This document shows positions 1 through 7,277 of a stretch of DNA of 33,758 bases, piece after piece. How positions within the stretch are numbered: position 1 is the stretch's first letter; the number at the start of each line of letters is the position of its first letter. The translations under genes were made by a program, and so were the position numbers. Below the pieces are notes generated by a model. It was not told where the DNA came from, did not search any database, and saw only the letters and a list, made by a program, of their open reading frames with translations. The stretch is from an uncultured Eubacteriales bacterium (GTDB lineage: Bacteria > Bacillota > Clostridia > Christensenellales > Aristaeellaceae), in assembly GCA_902790525.1 (NCBI GenBank), contig CADASI010000052.1, positions 1-33,758 of the forward strand, given 5' to 3'.

Positions 1-597
1 GAAGGGACGCTGGCCGGGCTGACCCTGCCCAGGCTGCGCGGGACGTCCGAAGGGACGCTGTCCCGGCTGGCCCTGCTGGCCGGGCTGCACGGGACGGCCG
101 TAGCGCGGCTGTCCGGGCTGACCCTGTGGCCCCTGGCCCGGCTGGACCGGGCGCCCATTGCGCGGCTGGCCCTGCGGCTGGCCGGGCTGTACGGGACGCG
201 GGCCGGCCTGGCGCGGCTGACCCTGCTGGGGCGCGCGGGGCGGGCGCTCCGCGGTGCGCGCGGGGGCGCTCTTCTGCTCGGCGGCGGGCTGTCTGGCCTC
301 GGCCTCCGGCGCGCGCTCCGGTTTTTCCTCAATGACGGGCGCAGCGGGAATATCCGGCACCTGTTCGCTGGAATAGGCGGTCATGAAGGTCGCGCTGGCC
401 TCGTACTGCCTGCGCAGCTCCTCCTTGGCCTCGCGCTCCCTGCGCTCCCGTTCCTCGCGGACAAATCCGTCCGAAATCCTGCGCAGCGAATTGAGCATGT
501 CCTGCGACTGCTTGCGCATGCGCGTCACGTTCTCCAGCATCCTGCCGGTGTTCGCGCTCAATTCCCTGGTAACGTCCTGAACCCTGACTTTGGTCAT
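1..597 (-). CDS. infB: Translation initiation factor IF-2, N-terminal part (runs off the left edge)
   Basis: The reading frame opens at ATG 597 and stays open to base 1, so only the first 199 residues are present and no GTPase domain is seen. It starts MTKVRVQDVTRELS, then a charged R/E-rich helical stretch (about residues 45-65). From about residue 95 it becomes a low-complexity Q/P/G/R-rich tail with units such as GQPRNGRPVQPGQ and GQPRYGRPVQPGQ. IF-2 of Firmicutes typically carries a variable, charged or low-complexity N-terminal region before the conserved GTPase domain. The identification rests mainly on position: it directly follows nusA-ylxR-ylxQ, the usual infB slot. IF-2 brings fMet-tRNA to the 30S subunit. 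The 133-base gap before it (598-730) holds a GGTCGGC/GCCGACC hairpin (618-634) and a G-rich ribosome binding site. Confidence 0.85.
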   Translation of the reverse strand, partial: MTKVRVQDVTRELSANTGRMLENVTRMRKQSQDMLNSLRRISDGFVREERERREREAKEELRRQYEASATFMTAYSSEQVPDIPAAPVIEEKPERAPEAEARQPAAEQKSAPARTAERPPRAPQQGQPRQAGPRPVQPGQPQGQPRNGRPVQPGQGPQGQPGQPRYGRPVQPGQQGQPGQRPFGRPAQPGQGQPGQRPF

Positions 598-730
598 TCC
601 CTTACTACACCCCCGTGGTCGGCAGGGCCGACCGCCATTTGCTGCCGCGTTTTGGTAACATCGGCCAGCATAGCGAACCGCCTCGCCATTATAGGTAAAT
701 ATGATTCCAAAGGAGATACCCTTCGGTTGG

Positions 731-1024
731 TTAACACAATTCTACGATCCGTGCCGCCATGCCCGGGTCGGTGACCCCGGCGGCCATGCGTCCGGGCCTG
801 CCGATGGCCCGGCCCAGCCTGCCCGGCTCGGCGCGCAAAAGCGGCACCCCGTGGCTTTCGCAGGCCTGCGACACGGCCTTGTCCCCGTTTTTCGCCACGC
901 CGCCGTCCAGCAGCACGACGTGGCACGCGCCGCTCCTGACGGCCTGCACCACGGCCTTCTCGCCGGTGACGAGCTTCCCCGCGCGGGCGCACAGCCCGAG
1001 CATGTTCAGCGCCCGGTCATTCAT
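731..1024 (-). CDS. ylxQ: L7Ae-family RNA-binding protein YlxQ
   Basis: A 97-residue protein starting MNDRALNMLGLCARAGKLV. GLCARAGKLVTGEKAVVQAV and the following HVVLLDGGVAKNGDKAV match the start of the ribosomal L7Ae/L30e/YlxQ fold, which binds kink-turn RNA. The longer open frame starting upstream is ignored because this ATG overlaps the end of ylxR by 8 bases, the tight packing expected in this operon. It lies between ylxR and infB, as in Bacillus and clostridia. Its exact role is not settled in the family; an association with ribosome or translation RNAs is the usual view. Confidence 0.88.
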   Translation of the reverse strand: MNDRALNMLGLCARAGKLVTGEKAVVQAVRSGACHVVLLDGGVAKNGDKAVSQACESHGVPLLRAEPGRLGRAIGRPGRMAAGVTDPGMAARIVELC

Positions 1025-1289
1025 GGCCGATCTGCGCCTCCAGCGCGTCGAACACGGCTTCGTCGATCTTACAGTCCAGCGCCCGCTCCAGCGCCCTGCT
1101 CTTGCGAGCCCTGCGCAGGCACTCCACGTCGTCGCACACATAGGCGCCGCGACCCGGGGCCTTGCCCACGCGGTCGATGTGGGCCTCGCCGTCTTGGGGC
1201 TTCACCACGCGCAGAAGTTCCATCTTGGGCTTCATCTCGCGGCAGCCCACACACATGCGCATGGGGATCTTGCGCGGCTTCATCGGCAT
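1017..1289 (-). CDS. ylxR: YlxR family RNA-binding protein (RnpM)
   Basis: A 90-residue basic protein with the family signatures RMCVGCREMKPK near the N-terminus and GKAPGRGAYVC near residue 50. In Bacillus subtilis the homologue has been linked to RNase P and named RnpM. Its ATG overlaps the nusA stop by one base (TGATG), so it is translationally coupled to nusA. Its own stop lies inside the first codons of ylxQ. Length and motifs are normal for the family. Confidence 0.93.
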   Translation of the reverse strand: MPMKPRKIPMRMCVGCREMKPKMELLRVVKPQDGEAHIDRVGKAPGRGAYVCDDVECLRRARKSRALERALDCKIDEAVFDALEAQIGHE

Positions 1290-2401
1290 CAGATTTCCTC
1301 GCTTTCAGCCGCCTGATCGGGCTGTGCCGCGGCGGCCAGCTCCATGTCGGCCTCCACCTGGCTCTGGCTCTTGATGTCGATCTTCCAGCCGGTCAGCTTG
1401 GCGGCCAGGCGGGCGTTCTGGCCCTCCTTGCCGATGGCCAGCGAGAGCTGGTTGTCCGGCACCACCACGGCGGCGGACTTCTCGTTCTCCGCCACGAAAA
1501 CGCTGAGCACCCGCGCGGGGTTCAGGGCGTTGGCGATGTACTCCGCCGGGTCGGCGGACCACTTGACGATGTCGATCTTCTCGGTCTTCAATTCGTTGAC
1601 CACGTTCTCCACGCGCATGCCGCGGGGACCCACGCAGGAGCCGACGGCGTCGATGAGCGGGTCGGTGGACATGACGGCCATCTTGGTGCGGAAGCCGGCC
1701 TCGCGGGCGATGGACTTGATCTGCACCACGCCGGACACGATCTCGGGCACCTCCAGCTCAAACAGCCGCTTGACCAGCCCGGGATGGGTGCGGGACACGA
1801 TCACCTGCGGGCCGCGGCCCATGCGGGAGACCTCCAGCACGTACACCTTGATGCGGTCGTTGATGTTGAGCTCCTCCGTGGGCATCTGCTGGCTCGGCTC
1901 CAGAAGGCCCTCGGTGCGGCCCAGCTCCACGTAGGCGGTCTTGTTTTCGATGCGCTGCACGATGGCGGTGAGGATCTCGTTTTCCTTCTGGCTGTACTCC
2001 TCGTAGATCACGCCGCGCTCGGCCTCCCGAAGGTGCTGCACGACCACCTGCTTGGCGGTCTGCGCCGCGATGCGGCCGAAGTCCTTGGGCGTCACCTGCA
2101 CCTCCACCAGGTCCCCCACCTCGTAGCGGGGCTGTATGGCGCGGGCCTCCTCCAGGGACATCTCGGTCTGGGCGTCCTCCACGGTCTCCACCACGGTCTT
2201 GCGGGAGAGCACCTCCACCAGGCCCTTCTGGGGGTCGATGGTGGCGCGCACGTTGGCGTTCTTGCCGAAGTTCTTTTTATATGCGGAAATCAACGCCTGC
2301 TCAATGGCGTCGAACAGGCGCTGCTTGTCGATGCGGCGCTCCTTGCTCAGCGCGTCCAGTGCGCTGAAAAACTCGTTGGAATCAATTCCGCCGTTTGCCA
2401 T
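1289..2401 (-). CDS. nusA: Transcription termination/antitermination factor NusA
   Basis: A 370-residue NusA of the short Firmicutes form without the C-terminal acidic repeats of enterobacteria. The N-terminal RNA-polymerase-binding domain covers about 1-130 ([25 protein letters not shown]), followed by an S1 domain (about 133-200). Two KH domains follow, including the [14 protein letters not shown] and [14 protein letters not shown]-type motifs (here [20 protein letters not shown]). NusA binds RNA polymerase and nascent RNA and controls pausing, termination and antitermination. The start at 2401 is preferred over an upstream in-frame ATG because AGAGGAGGA lies just before it and the family begins here. 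It is second in the rimP operon, 41 bases after rimP. Confidence 0.97.
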   Translation of the reverse strand: MANGGIDSNEFFSALDALSKERRIDKQRLFDAIEQALISAYKKNFGKNANVRATIDPQKGLVEVLSRKTVVETVEDAQTEMSLEEARAIQPRYEVGDLVEVQVTPKDFGRIAAQTAKQVVVQHLREAERGVIYEEYSQKENEILTAIVQRIENKTAYVELGRTEGLLEPSQQMPTEELNINDRIKVYVLEVSRMGRGPQVIVSRTHPGLVKRLFELEVPEIVSGVVQIKSIAREAGFRTKMAVMSTDPLIDAVGSCVGPRGMRVENVVNELKTEKIDIVKWSADPAEYIANALNPARVLSVFVAENEKSAAVVVPDNQLSLAIGKEGQNARLAAKLTGWKIDIKSQSQVEADMELAAAAQPDQAAESEEI

Positions 2402-2442
2402 GGGGAATCCTCCTCTTTTTACAGTGTTATGGTTTGCGGAGA

Positions 2443-2980
2443 TCACTCTGCGGGCGCGTCGTCCTGCAGGTCCTCCTCGTCAAATTCGATCAGCGGCCGG
2501 ACCACGGCCACGGCCTTGCGGTCAAACCGAAGCGCATTGCCCGCCTCGTCAAGTATGACGATCTCATCGCCCTCGAGGCCCTGAAGCGTGCCCCGGAAGG
2601 TCTTTAAACCGTTGACGGCGCGGTAGGTCTTCAACTCCACCAGGGTGTCCCGGGCCTTTTCGAAGTCCCGCCCGGTCTTGAGCGGCCGGTCCGCGCCGGG
2701 CGAGGAGACCTCCATGTAGTCGTACTCCACGCGCTCCACCAGCGGCAGTATGCGCCTGTGGAACGCCTCCAGATCGTTGAGGGCGATGCCGTCGGGCCGG
2801 TCAACATAAAAGCGCCAGATCGTTGAGGGCGATGCCGTCGGGCCGGTCAACATAAAAGCGCAGGAAATGGCCGGCCGGCTCCTTCACGAGCTCCACATCG
2901 ACCAGCTCCACCTGCATTTCCTGTGCGATCCTCTGTGCGATTTCCCTGGCTTCCCTCACCGGCATCGAACGCCCCGGCAT
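2443..2980 (-). pseudogene. rimP: Ribosome maturation factor RimP, frameshifted by a 46-bp tandem duplication
   Basis: RimP helps assemble the 30S subunit. The N-terminal part starts at ATG 2980 behind GGAGGGATTCA and reads MPGRSMPVREAREIAQ...VELVDVELVKEPAGHFLRFYVDRP, typical RimP. The C-terminal part continues in another frame with MEVSSPGADRPLKTGRDF, the RimP hallmark. The two halves are separated by a perfect 46-bp direct duplication (2769-2814 and 2815-2860). Since 46 is not a multiple of three, the first frame meets a TGA within the second copy. Removing one copy restores one continuous frame of about 163 residues. RimP is widely conserved, so an assembly or sequencing error, or a recent reversible mutation, is as likely as true gene loss. 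Confidence 0.88.
2769..2860. repeat. Perfect 46-bp tandem duplication inside rimP
   Basis: Two identical, directly abutting 46-base copies at 2769-2814 and 2815-2860. Each contains GATGCCGTCGGGCCGG and TCAACATAAAAGCG. The duplication is what breaks the rimP frame. Confidence 0.97.
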
Positions 2981-2991
2981 TGAATCCCTCC

Positions 2992-3018
2992 AAAAACACG
3001 CCGCCGATGATCGGCGGC
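2992..3018 (-). terminator. Terminator-like hairpin in the rimP leader (possible attenuator)
   Basis: Read on the minus strand, a strong GCCGCCGAT/ATCGGCGGC stem (3018-3000) is followed by GTG and five T residues (2996-2992). The T-run runs straight into the GGAGGG ribosome binding site of rimP. It lies between the promoter at 3091-3119 and the rimP start. This resembles an intrinsic terminator that could attenuate transcription of the rimP-nusA-infB operon, or an RNA structure that masks the ribosome binding site. A second hairpin, ACCGGC/GCCGGT (3055-3072), stands upstream and could take part in alternative folding. Regulation is inferred. Confidence 0.55.
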
Positions 3019-3090
3019 AGCTCTGTTCATTCCATCAAGGCTATAAACCTCACAACCGGCGAAAACGCCGGTCATGCTCTACCAAGTCCC

Positions 3091-3119
3091 ATTATACCAC
3101 GGATTACCAATAAATACAA
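3091..3119 (-). promoter_or_regulatory. SigA-type promoter of the rimP-nusA-ylxR-ylxQ-infB operon
   Basis: On the minus strand TTGTAT (3119-3114), a 17-base spacer and a perfect TATAAT (3096-3091). It is about 110 bases before the rimP start and downstream of murA, giving a leader of roughly 100 nt with two hairpins. Confidence 0.8.
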
Positions 3120-3194
3120 CCGGGTTTTTCGTGAAAATAACGTCGAAGCGGGTCGATTTTGTTATATTCACGGAATAATTGGCGTCATCGCGCC

Positions 3195-4445
3195 TCAAAT
3201 CAGCTCGATGTCGGCCCCCAGGCCCCGCAGCTTCCGGTCGATGTGCTCGTACCCGCGCATCAGGTGGCTGATGTTGGAGATCTCGGTGGTGCCCTCGGCC
3301 ATCAGCGCCGCGATCACCATGGCCGCGCCGGCCCGCAGGTCGGTGGCGTTGACCCGCGCGCCCGAGAGGTGATCCACGCCGGTGATGATGGCGGTGGTCT
3401 CGATGACGCGGGTGTTGGCCCCCATCTTGCGAAGCTCGTCCAAAAACTTGAACCGGGACTCGAATATCGTCTCGGTGACGATAGAGGTGCCGTTGGCCAC
3501 GGTCAGAAGCGCGCTCAGCGGCTGCTGTAAATCTGTGGGGAACCCGGGATAGCCCTGGGTCTTGACGTTCACGGCGCGGAAGATCTGGTTGGAGCGCACC
3601 CGGATCTGGTCGTCCTCCGAAGTGACGTGCACGCCCATCTCCAGAAGCTTTGCCGACAGCGCCTCCATGTGGGTGGGAATGGCCCCGGTGATCAGCACGT
3701 CGCCGCCGGTGGCCGCCGCGGCGATCATCAGCGTGCCGGTCTCGATCTGGTCCGGCACCACGGTGTAGTTGGCCCCGTGCAGGTGCCGCCCGCCGCGGAT
3801 GCGGATGACGTCCGTGCCCGCGCCCTTGACCGACGCGCCCATGCTGTTCAAAAAGTTGGCAAGGTCGACGATGTGCGGCTCCTTGGCCGCGTTGTGGATG
3901 CAGGTGGTGCCCCCGGCGGACACCGCTGTGAGCATGGAGTTCACCGTCGCGCCCACGGAGGGCATCTCCAGGAAGATGTCCGAGCCGACCATCTCCTCGG
4001 CCTCGGCCACCAGCACGCCGCCCTCGATCTCCACCGTGACGCCCAGCGCGCGCATGCCCTTCAGGGTCTGGTCGATGGGCCGAAGCCCCAGGTCGCAGCC
4101 GCCGGGCAGCGGCACGTCGGCGCGCATGAAGTTGCCCAGCAGCACCGGCGCGAGGTAGTAGGACGCGCGCATGCGGCTGGCCAGCTCGTAGGGCGGGTTG
4201 TATTTGTCCACCTGACGGGGATCGACGCGCAGCACGTTGTCCTCAAACTCGACCTCCGCGCCCAGATAGCGCATGATCTCGATGAGCACGTGCACGTCGT
4301 CGATGTCGGGGACGTTTTCGATCACCGAGGGGGAATCCGCCAGCAAGGCCGCGGGTATGATGGCCACGGCGGCGTTTTTGCCGCCGGACACCATGACCTC
4401 GCCCTCCAGATGGGCTCCGCCGATGATTCGCAGCTTTTCCTTCAT
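3195..4445 (-). CDS. murA: UDP-N-acetylglucosamine 1-carboxyvinyltransferase
   Basis: A 416-residue EPSP-synthase-fold enzyme that moves enolpyruvate from PEP to UDP-GlcNAc, the first committed step of peptidoglycan synthesis in the cytoplasm. It shows the Lys/Asn pair in SGGKNAAVA (K23, N24). The catalytic cysteine is C117 in LPGGCDLG, the fosfomycin target, so this is the cysteine rather than the aspartate form. YPGFPTDLQQP and RGYEHIDRKL are also typical. Length is normal. It lies upstream of the rimP operon on the same strand, but that operon has its own promoter. The ribosome binding site GAAGGGAG is 12-13 bases from the ATG, slightly long. A paralogous murA elsewhere in the genome is common in Firmicutes. 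Confidence 0.97.
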   Translation of the reverse strand: MKEKLRIIGGAHLEGEVMVSGGKNAAVAIIPAALLADSPSVIENVPDIDDVHVLIEIMRYLGAEVEFEDNVLRVDPRQVDKYNPPYELASRMRASYYLAPVLLGNFMRADVPLPGGCDLGLRPIDQTLKGMRALGVTVEIEGGVLVAEAEEMVGSDIFLEMPSVGATVNSMLTAVSAGGTTCIHNAAKEPHIVDLANFLNSMGASVKGAGTDVIRIRGGRHLHGANYTVVPDQIETGTLMIAAAATGGDVLITGAIPTHMEALSAKLLEMGVHVTSEDDQIRVRSNQIFRAVNVKTQGYPGFPTDLQQPLSALLTVANGTSIVTETIFESRFKFLDELRKMGANTRVIETTAIITGVDHLSGARVNATDLRAGAAMVIAALMAEGTTEISNISHLMRGYEHIDRKLRGLGADIELI

Positions 4446-4498
4446 TATGCCAAACGGCTCCCTTCAAAACACCAGATGATTTCCCGCATTACAGGGGT

Positions 4499-4590
4499 TC
4501 GATCCTGTGGGCGATCAGGGGATCACCCCTACGGTTGACACGCTGTTGTAGGGGCGCTTCCGCGCTTGCGCCTGCCCTCATCGCCCGCAC
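4499..4590. repeat. Intergenic palindromic module (GTAGGGG type) overlapping the fmdB-like stop codon
   Basis: Between murA and the zinc-ribbon gene lie two palindromic units of the same style as those at 15.0 and 22.9 kb. One is GGGCGATCAGGGGATCACCCC ending in CTAC. The other is GTAGGGGCGC...GCGCCTGCCC ending in CATCGCCCGC. The second unit contains the TGA of the zinc-ribbon gene (4578-4580). It may act as an RNA 3'-end structure or be a mobile REP-like repeat. Confidence 0.65.
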
Positions 4591-4799
4591 CCCGCGCACC
4601 CGGCGCAGCTGCCGCCGCAGCTGCATCCGCCACGGCCCGAACCCGACGAGGGCTTCACGCCCATGGACCACTTGCCCTCGTACACCCGCGATACCGGGCC
4701 GCCGCACTTGGGGCAGACCGCCTCGCGCCTCTGGGAAATCGACGTGAACAACTCAAAGCGATGATTGCATTTGTCGCACTTGAAATCATAGATCGGCAT
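4578..4799 (-). CDS. FmdB-like zinc-ribbon protein
   Basis: A 73-residue protein beginning MPIYDFKCDKCNHRFELF with a second CPKCGG knuckle, i.e. a CxxC...CxxC zinc ribbon of the FmdB/CxxC family. The tail is rich in Gly, Ser and Cys (GGCSCGGSCAGCAGCGR), as in many members. The family is often called a putative regulator, without firm function. The start at 4799 has GGAGGTG six bases upstream; an upstream ATG lacks this. The last codons and the stop lie inside an intergenic palindromic module. It is divergent from the hydrolase operon and has its own promoter. Confidence 0.88.
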   Translation of the reverse strand: MPIYDFKCDKCNHRFELFTSISQRREAVCPKCGGPVSRVYEGKWSMGVKPSSGSGRGGCSCGGSCAGCAGCGR

Positions 4800-4853
4800 A
4801 AAACCCACCTCCGATGCGCCCACTCGCGCCCGTGCATTTCTGCCGTACTTTAT

Positions 4854-4882
4854 AATATACCATAGTTCGCCGATTCCGACAA
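4854..4882 (-). promoter_or_regulatory. Promoter of the zinc-ribbon gene
   Basis: On the minus strand TTGTCG (4882-4877), 17-base spacer, TATATT (4859-4854), about 55 bases before the ATG at 4799. Confidence 0.6.
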
Positions 4883-4935
4883 GTCAGTTTACATGGTTAT
4901 TACCATGAAGATTCTGCGCGTTCTGCTCTGATTTG

Positions 4936-4964
4936 TTGCCAAACGCGCGCGATTATGTTAAAAT
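4936..4964 (+). promoter_or_regulatory. Promoter of the 5.0-8.9 kb plus-strand operon
   Basis: TTGCCA (4936-4941), 17-base spacer, TAAAAT (4959-4964). The ATG at 4955 lies inside this promoter and so is unlikely to be the start of the first gene; a TTG at 5000 behind TTGGAGGCG fits better. Confidence 0.7.
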
Positions 4965-4999
4965 ATGGGGGAACTACAAAAGCATTGGAGGCGTCGCGC

Positions 5000-5812
5000 T
5001 TGATCGAGGAGAGCCGTTATCTGGCCTTTTCGGGCCTGCGCGTGCATTTCAGGCTGGCGAAGCCGGAGGACGCGGTGAAGAACCGCATGCTGCTTCTGTC
5101 CTCGCCGCTGATCAACACCTTCCACTGGCGCAAGCTGCTGCCGGAGCTGACGGAGCTTCAATGCCTGTGCGTGCTGGCGGACCTGCCGGGCTTCGGCCTG
5201 AGCGACGCGGAGGCCCCGCAGGCCCAGAGCGTGAAGTCCAACATGCTCTGGGGCATACTGGACAGTGTGGACGCCGACACCGACGCGCCCATGTCCATGT
5301 GGCACCTGATGGGCCACGGCATATCCTGCGCCACGATACTGCGCATGGCCGCCATGTACCCGGACAGCGTGAAGTCCCAGATCCACGTCTGCCCCACCTT
5401 CACCCTGCCGCCCGCGGAGAACCGCGGCGACCCGGGCCGCTGGTACGACATGCACATCGCCGATCCCCGGCGCTTTCACCGGCTGATCGAGCACTACGCC
5501 GGCTACCCCATGGACGACTACATCGTGGACCGCATGCGCCGGCCCCTGACGCGCCCCGGCATGCGGCGCACCTTCGAAAAGCTGATGCAGAACACCGCCC
5601 GGCCCCCCAGCCAGGGCATGGGCTTCTGCCCCACCATGGCCCTCGTGGGCCGCATGGACCCCCTGCTGGACGACGTGCGGCAGGAGCAGATCGACGCCCT
5701 GCTGCCCGACGCCGAGACGCACAACATCCGCTCCGCCGGACACTTCCCCATGGAGACCCACTCCAAGGCCATGCGGGATTACCTGCGGGGATGGCTGAGG
5801 TATAACGATTAA
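5000..5812 (+). CDS. Alpha/beta-hydrolase-fold protein lacking the usual serine nucleophile
   Basis: About 270 residues from the proposed TTG start (LIEESRYLAFSGLRVHF), which has GGAGG eight to nine bases upstream. The fold is recognisable from SSPLINTFHWRKLLPEL, LADLPGFGLSDA, the elbow LMGHGISCATILRMA, the acid loop VGRMDPLLDD and the histidine loop AGHFPMETH. The nucleophile elbow should read G-H-S-x-G, but here it is G-H-G-I-S. The catalytic Ser position is Gly, while the Asp and His positions are kept. It may be a non-catalytic member or use another mechanism. First gene of an operon with a SpoU methyltransferase and a YwlG protein; substrate unknown. Confidence 0.8.
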   Translation: MIEESRYLAFSGLRVHFRLAKPEDAVKNRMLLLSSPLINTFHWRKLLPELTELQCLCVLADLPGFGLSDAEAPQAQSVKSNMLWGILDSVDADTDAPMSMWHLMGHGISCATILRMAAMYPDSVKSQIHVCPTFTLPPAENRGDPGRWYDMHIADPRRFHRLIEHYAGYPMDDYIVDRMRRPLTRPGMRRTFEKLMQNTARPPSQGMGFCPTMALVGRMDPLLDDVRQEQIDALLPDAETHNIRSAGHFPMETHSKAMRDYLRGWLRYND

Positions 5813-5814
5813 CG

Positions 5815-5835
5815 CCCTACTCCCTACTCCCTCAT
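5815..5835. repeat. Short heptanucleotide repeat (CCCTACT)
   Basis: Two perfect CCCTACT units and a third variant CCCTCAT directly after the hydrolase stop codon. It is small, but it is one of three separate 7-bp repeat tracts in this window. Confidence 0.6.
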
Positions 5836-5859
5836 TATAATCCGCAGAAGAGGTACATT

Positions 5860-6588
5860 ATGCCCAAGCTCGAACCGTATTCCCGAAAGCTGTCGTACAG
5901 CTACCAACTCGGGGTATTTCCGTCGCTGATGCTGCTGGAGGCGCGGCCTGACTGCGCTGCGCGGCTGCTCCTCCACCCGCAGGGCCTCGAAAACGAGGGC
6001 GTGATCAAGCTGCGCGCGCAGTGCGCGGCGCTGGGCGTGCGGGAGGAGCTGGCGGAGCGGGTGCTCCGGCGGGAATCGAAAAAGGACAACTGCTACGCCG
6101 CTCTGGTGTTCAACAAGTACGACTGCGCCCTCGACCCGGCGCTCAACCACGCGGTGCTGTGCCAGATCTCCGACGCGGGCAACGCGGGCACGGCCATGCG
6201 CTCGCTGCTGGGCTTCGGCGTTCGGGACGTGGCGGTGGTGAAGCCCTGCGTGGACGTGTTCGACCCCCACGTGCTCCGGGCGTCCATGGGCGCGTTCTTC
6301 AAGCTGCGGGTCAAGGTCTACGACGACTTCGACGCCTACCGCGCCGAGTTTCCTGACCGGGCGCTCTACCCCTTCATGCTCGACGGCGCGAAGCCCTTGA
6401 ACGAAGTCGCCCGCGCCGCCGCCCCGCCGTTTTCGTTGGTCTTCGGCAACGAGCAGACGGGCCTGCCGCCGCGCTTCGCCGCGCTGGGGCAGAGCGTACT
6501 GATCCCCCAGTCGGACGAGATCGACTCGCTGAACCTGGCGGTGGCGGTGTCCGTCGGAACCTACACATTCATGAACATCCATGCTTAG
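5860..6588 (+). CDS. SpoU/TrmH-family RNA 2'-O-methyltransferase
   Basis: A 242-residue SPOUT enzyme that would transfer a methyl group from S-adenosylmethionine to a ribose 2'-OH of rRNA or tRNA. The three family motifs are visible: motif 1 around SDAGNAGTAMRSLLGFG, motif 2 LVFGNEQTGLP, and motif 3 LIPQSDEIDSLNLAVAVSVGTY. The last is the knotted AdoMet-binding loop. Motif 1 has Asp-Ala in place of the more common Asn-Pro. The N-terminal ~100 residues may recognise the RNA target; they are not the usual L30-like substrate domain by eye. The ribosome binding site GAAGAGG precedes the ATG. It ends nine bases before the ywlG-like gene. Exact target not assignable. Confidence 0.88.
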   Translation: MPKLEPYSRKLSYSYQLGVFPSLMLLEARPDCAARLLLHPQGLENEGVIKLRAQCAALGVREELAERVLRRESKKDNCYAALVFNKYDCALDPALNHAVLCQISDAGNAGTAMRSLLGFGVRDVAVVKPCVDVFDPHVLRASMGAFFKLRVKVYDDFDAYRAEFPDRALYPFMLDGAKPLNEVARAAAPPFSLVFGNEQTGLPPRFAALGQSVLIPQSDEIDSLNLAVAVSVGTYTFMNIHA

Positions 6589-6597
6589 GAGGCTGTT

Positions 6598-7146
6598 ATG
6601 CGGACAGATGAAGTCTATTCCCAGACCTGCAAAGCGATCGAGGAGCTGCTCGACGCCGAGCGGACGGACCTGCGCCCGGTGAAGCTGATGGTGATCGGGG
6701 GCAGCTCCTCCGAGATCGCGGGCGGCGTGATCGGCCACAATTCCACCTACGAGCTGGGCGAGGCAGTGGCCCGCGCGGCGCTGGACATGGCGAAGCGGCA
6801 CGGCTTCGACGTGGCCTTCCAGTGCTGCGAGCACCTGAACCGCGCCCTGGTCATGGAGCGCCGGGCCGCGGAGGCCCGGGGCTACGAGGCCGTGTGCGTG
6901 GTGCCCCAGCCCAAGGCCGGCGGCTCGCTGGCCACCGCCGCGTGGCGGGCCATGGCGGACCCCGTGGCGGTGCTCGCCGTCTCCGCCGACGCCGGGCTCG
7001 ACGTCGGCCAGACCCTGATCGGCATGCACCTCAGGCGCGTGGCCGTGCCCGTGCGCCTGGCCACCGACCGAATCGGCGAAGCCCGCGTCACCGCCGCCCG
7101 CACCCGCCCGATGCTGGTGGGCGGCGAGCGGGCACATTATGCTTAG
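6598..7146 (+). CDS. UPF0340 (YwlG/DUF436) family protein
   Basis: A 182-residue protein with the family features VIGGSSSEIAGGVIG near residue 33, FQCCEHLNRALVMER near 80, VVPQPKAGGSLATAAW near 105 and DAGLDVGQTLIGMHLRRVAVPVR near 140. The family is widespread in Firmicutes and has no established function. It follows the methyltransferase closely, with the AGGAGG site formed around that gene's TAG. Its own stop TAG is part of the palindrome CTTAGGGGGG...CCCCCCTAAG, so the gene end is fused to a repeat module. Confidence 0.9.
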   Translation: MRTDEVYSQTCKAIEELLDAERTDLRPVKLMVIGGSSSEIAGGVIGHNSTYELGEAVARAALDMAKRHGFDVAFQCCEHLNRALVMERRAAEARGYEAVCVVPQPKAGGSLATAAWRAMADPVAVLAVSADAGLDVGQTLIGMHLRRVAVPVRLATDRIGEARVTAARTRPMLVGGERAHYA

Positions 7147-7235
7147 GGGGGACGCCGTCCCCCCTAAGAACCCCCCTGCTCAAGGGACTGAGCCCCTTGA
7201 GAATCCCCGATTGCGCCGCTGATGCGGCGCTGGGG
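7142..7235. repeat. Three-hairpin intergenic element
   Basis: Three hairpins in a row: a perfect palindrome of CTTAGGGGGG with CCCCCCTAAG (7142-7168); CTCAAGGG/CCCTTGAG (7179-7201); and a nested CCCC(GCGCCGC-GCGGCGC)GGGG stem (7205-7235). The first includes the TAG stop of the upstream gene. There is no T-run, so it is not a standard terminator. It could be a REP-like mobile repeat or an RNA processing and stability element within the operon. Confidence 0.75.
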
Positions 7236-7277
7236 TACGGGAATAACCAAAAATGCTGCTCTGGTAGGGGAGATATC

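Noticed and set aside
4955-4999. ATG 4955 as start of the hydrolase-fold gene
   Set aside because: It lies within the TTGCCA-17-TAAAAT promoter; the TTG at 5000 has a GGAGG site.
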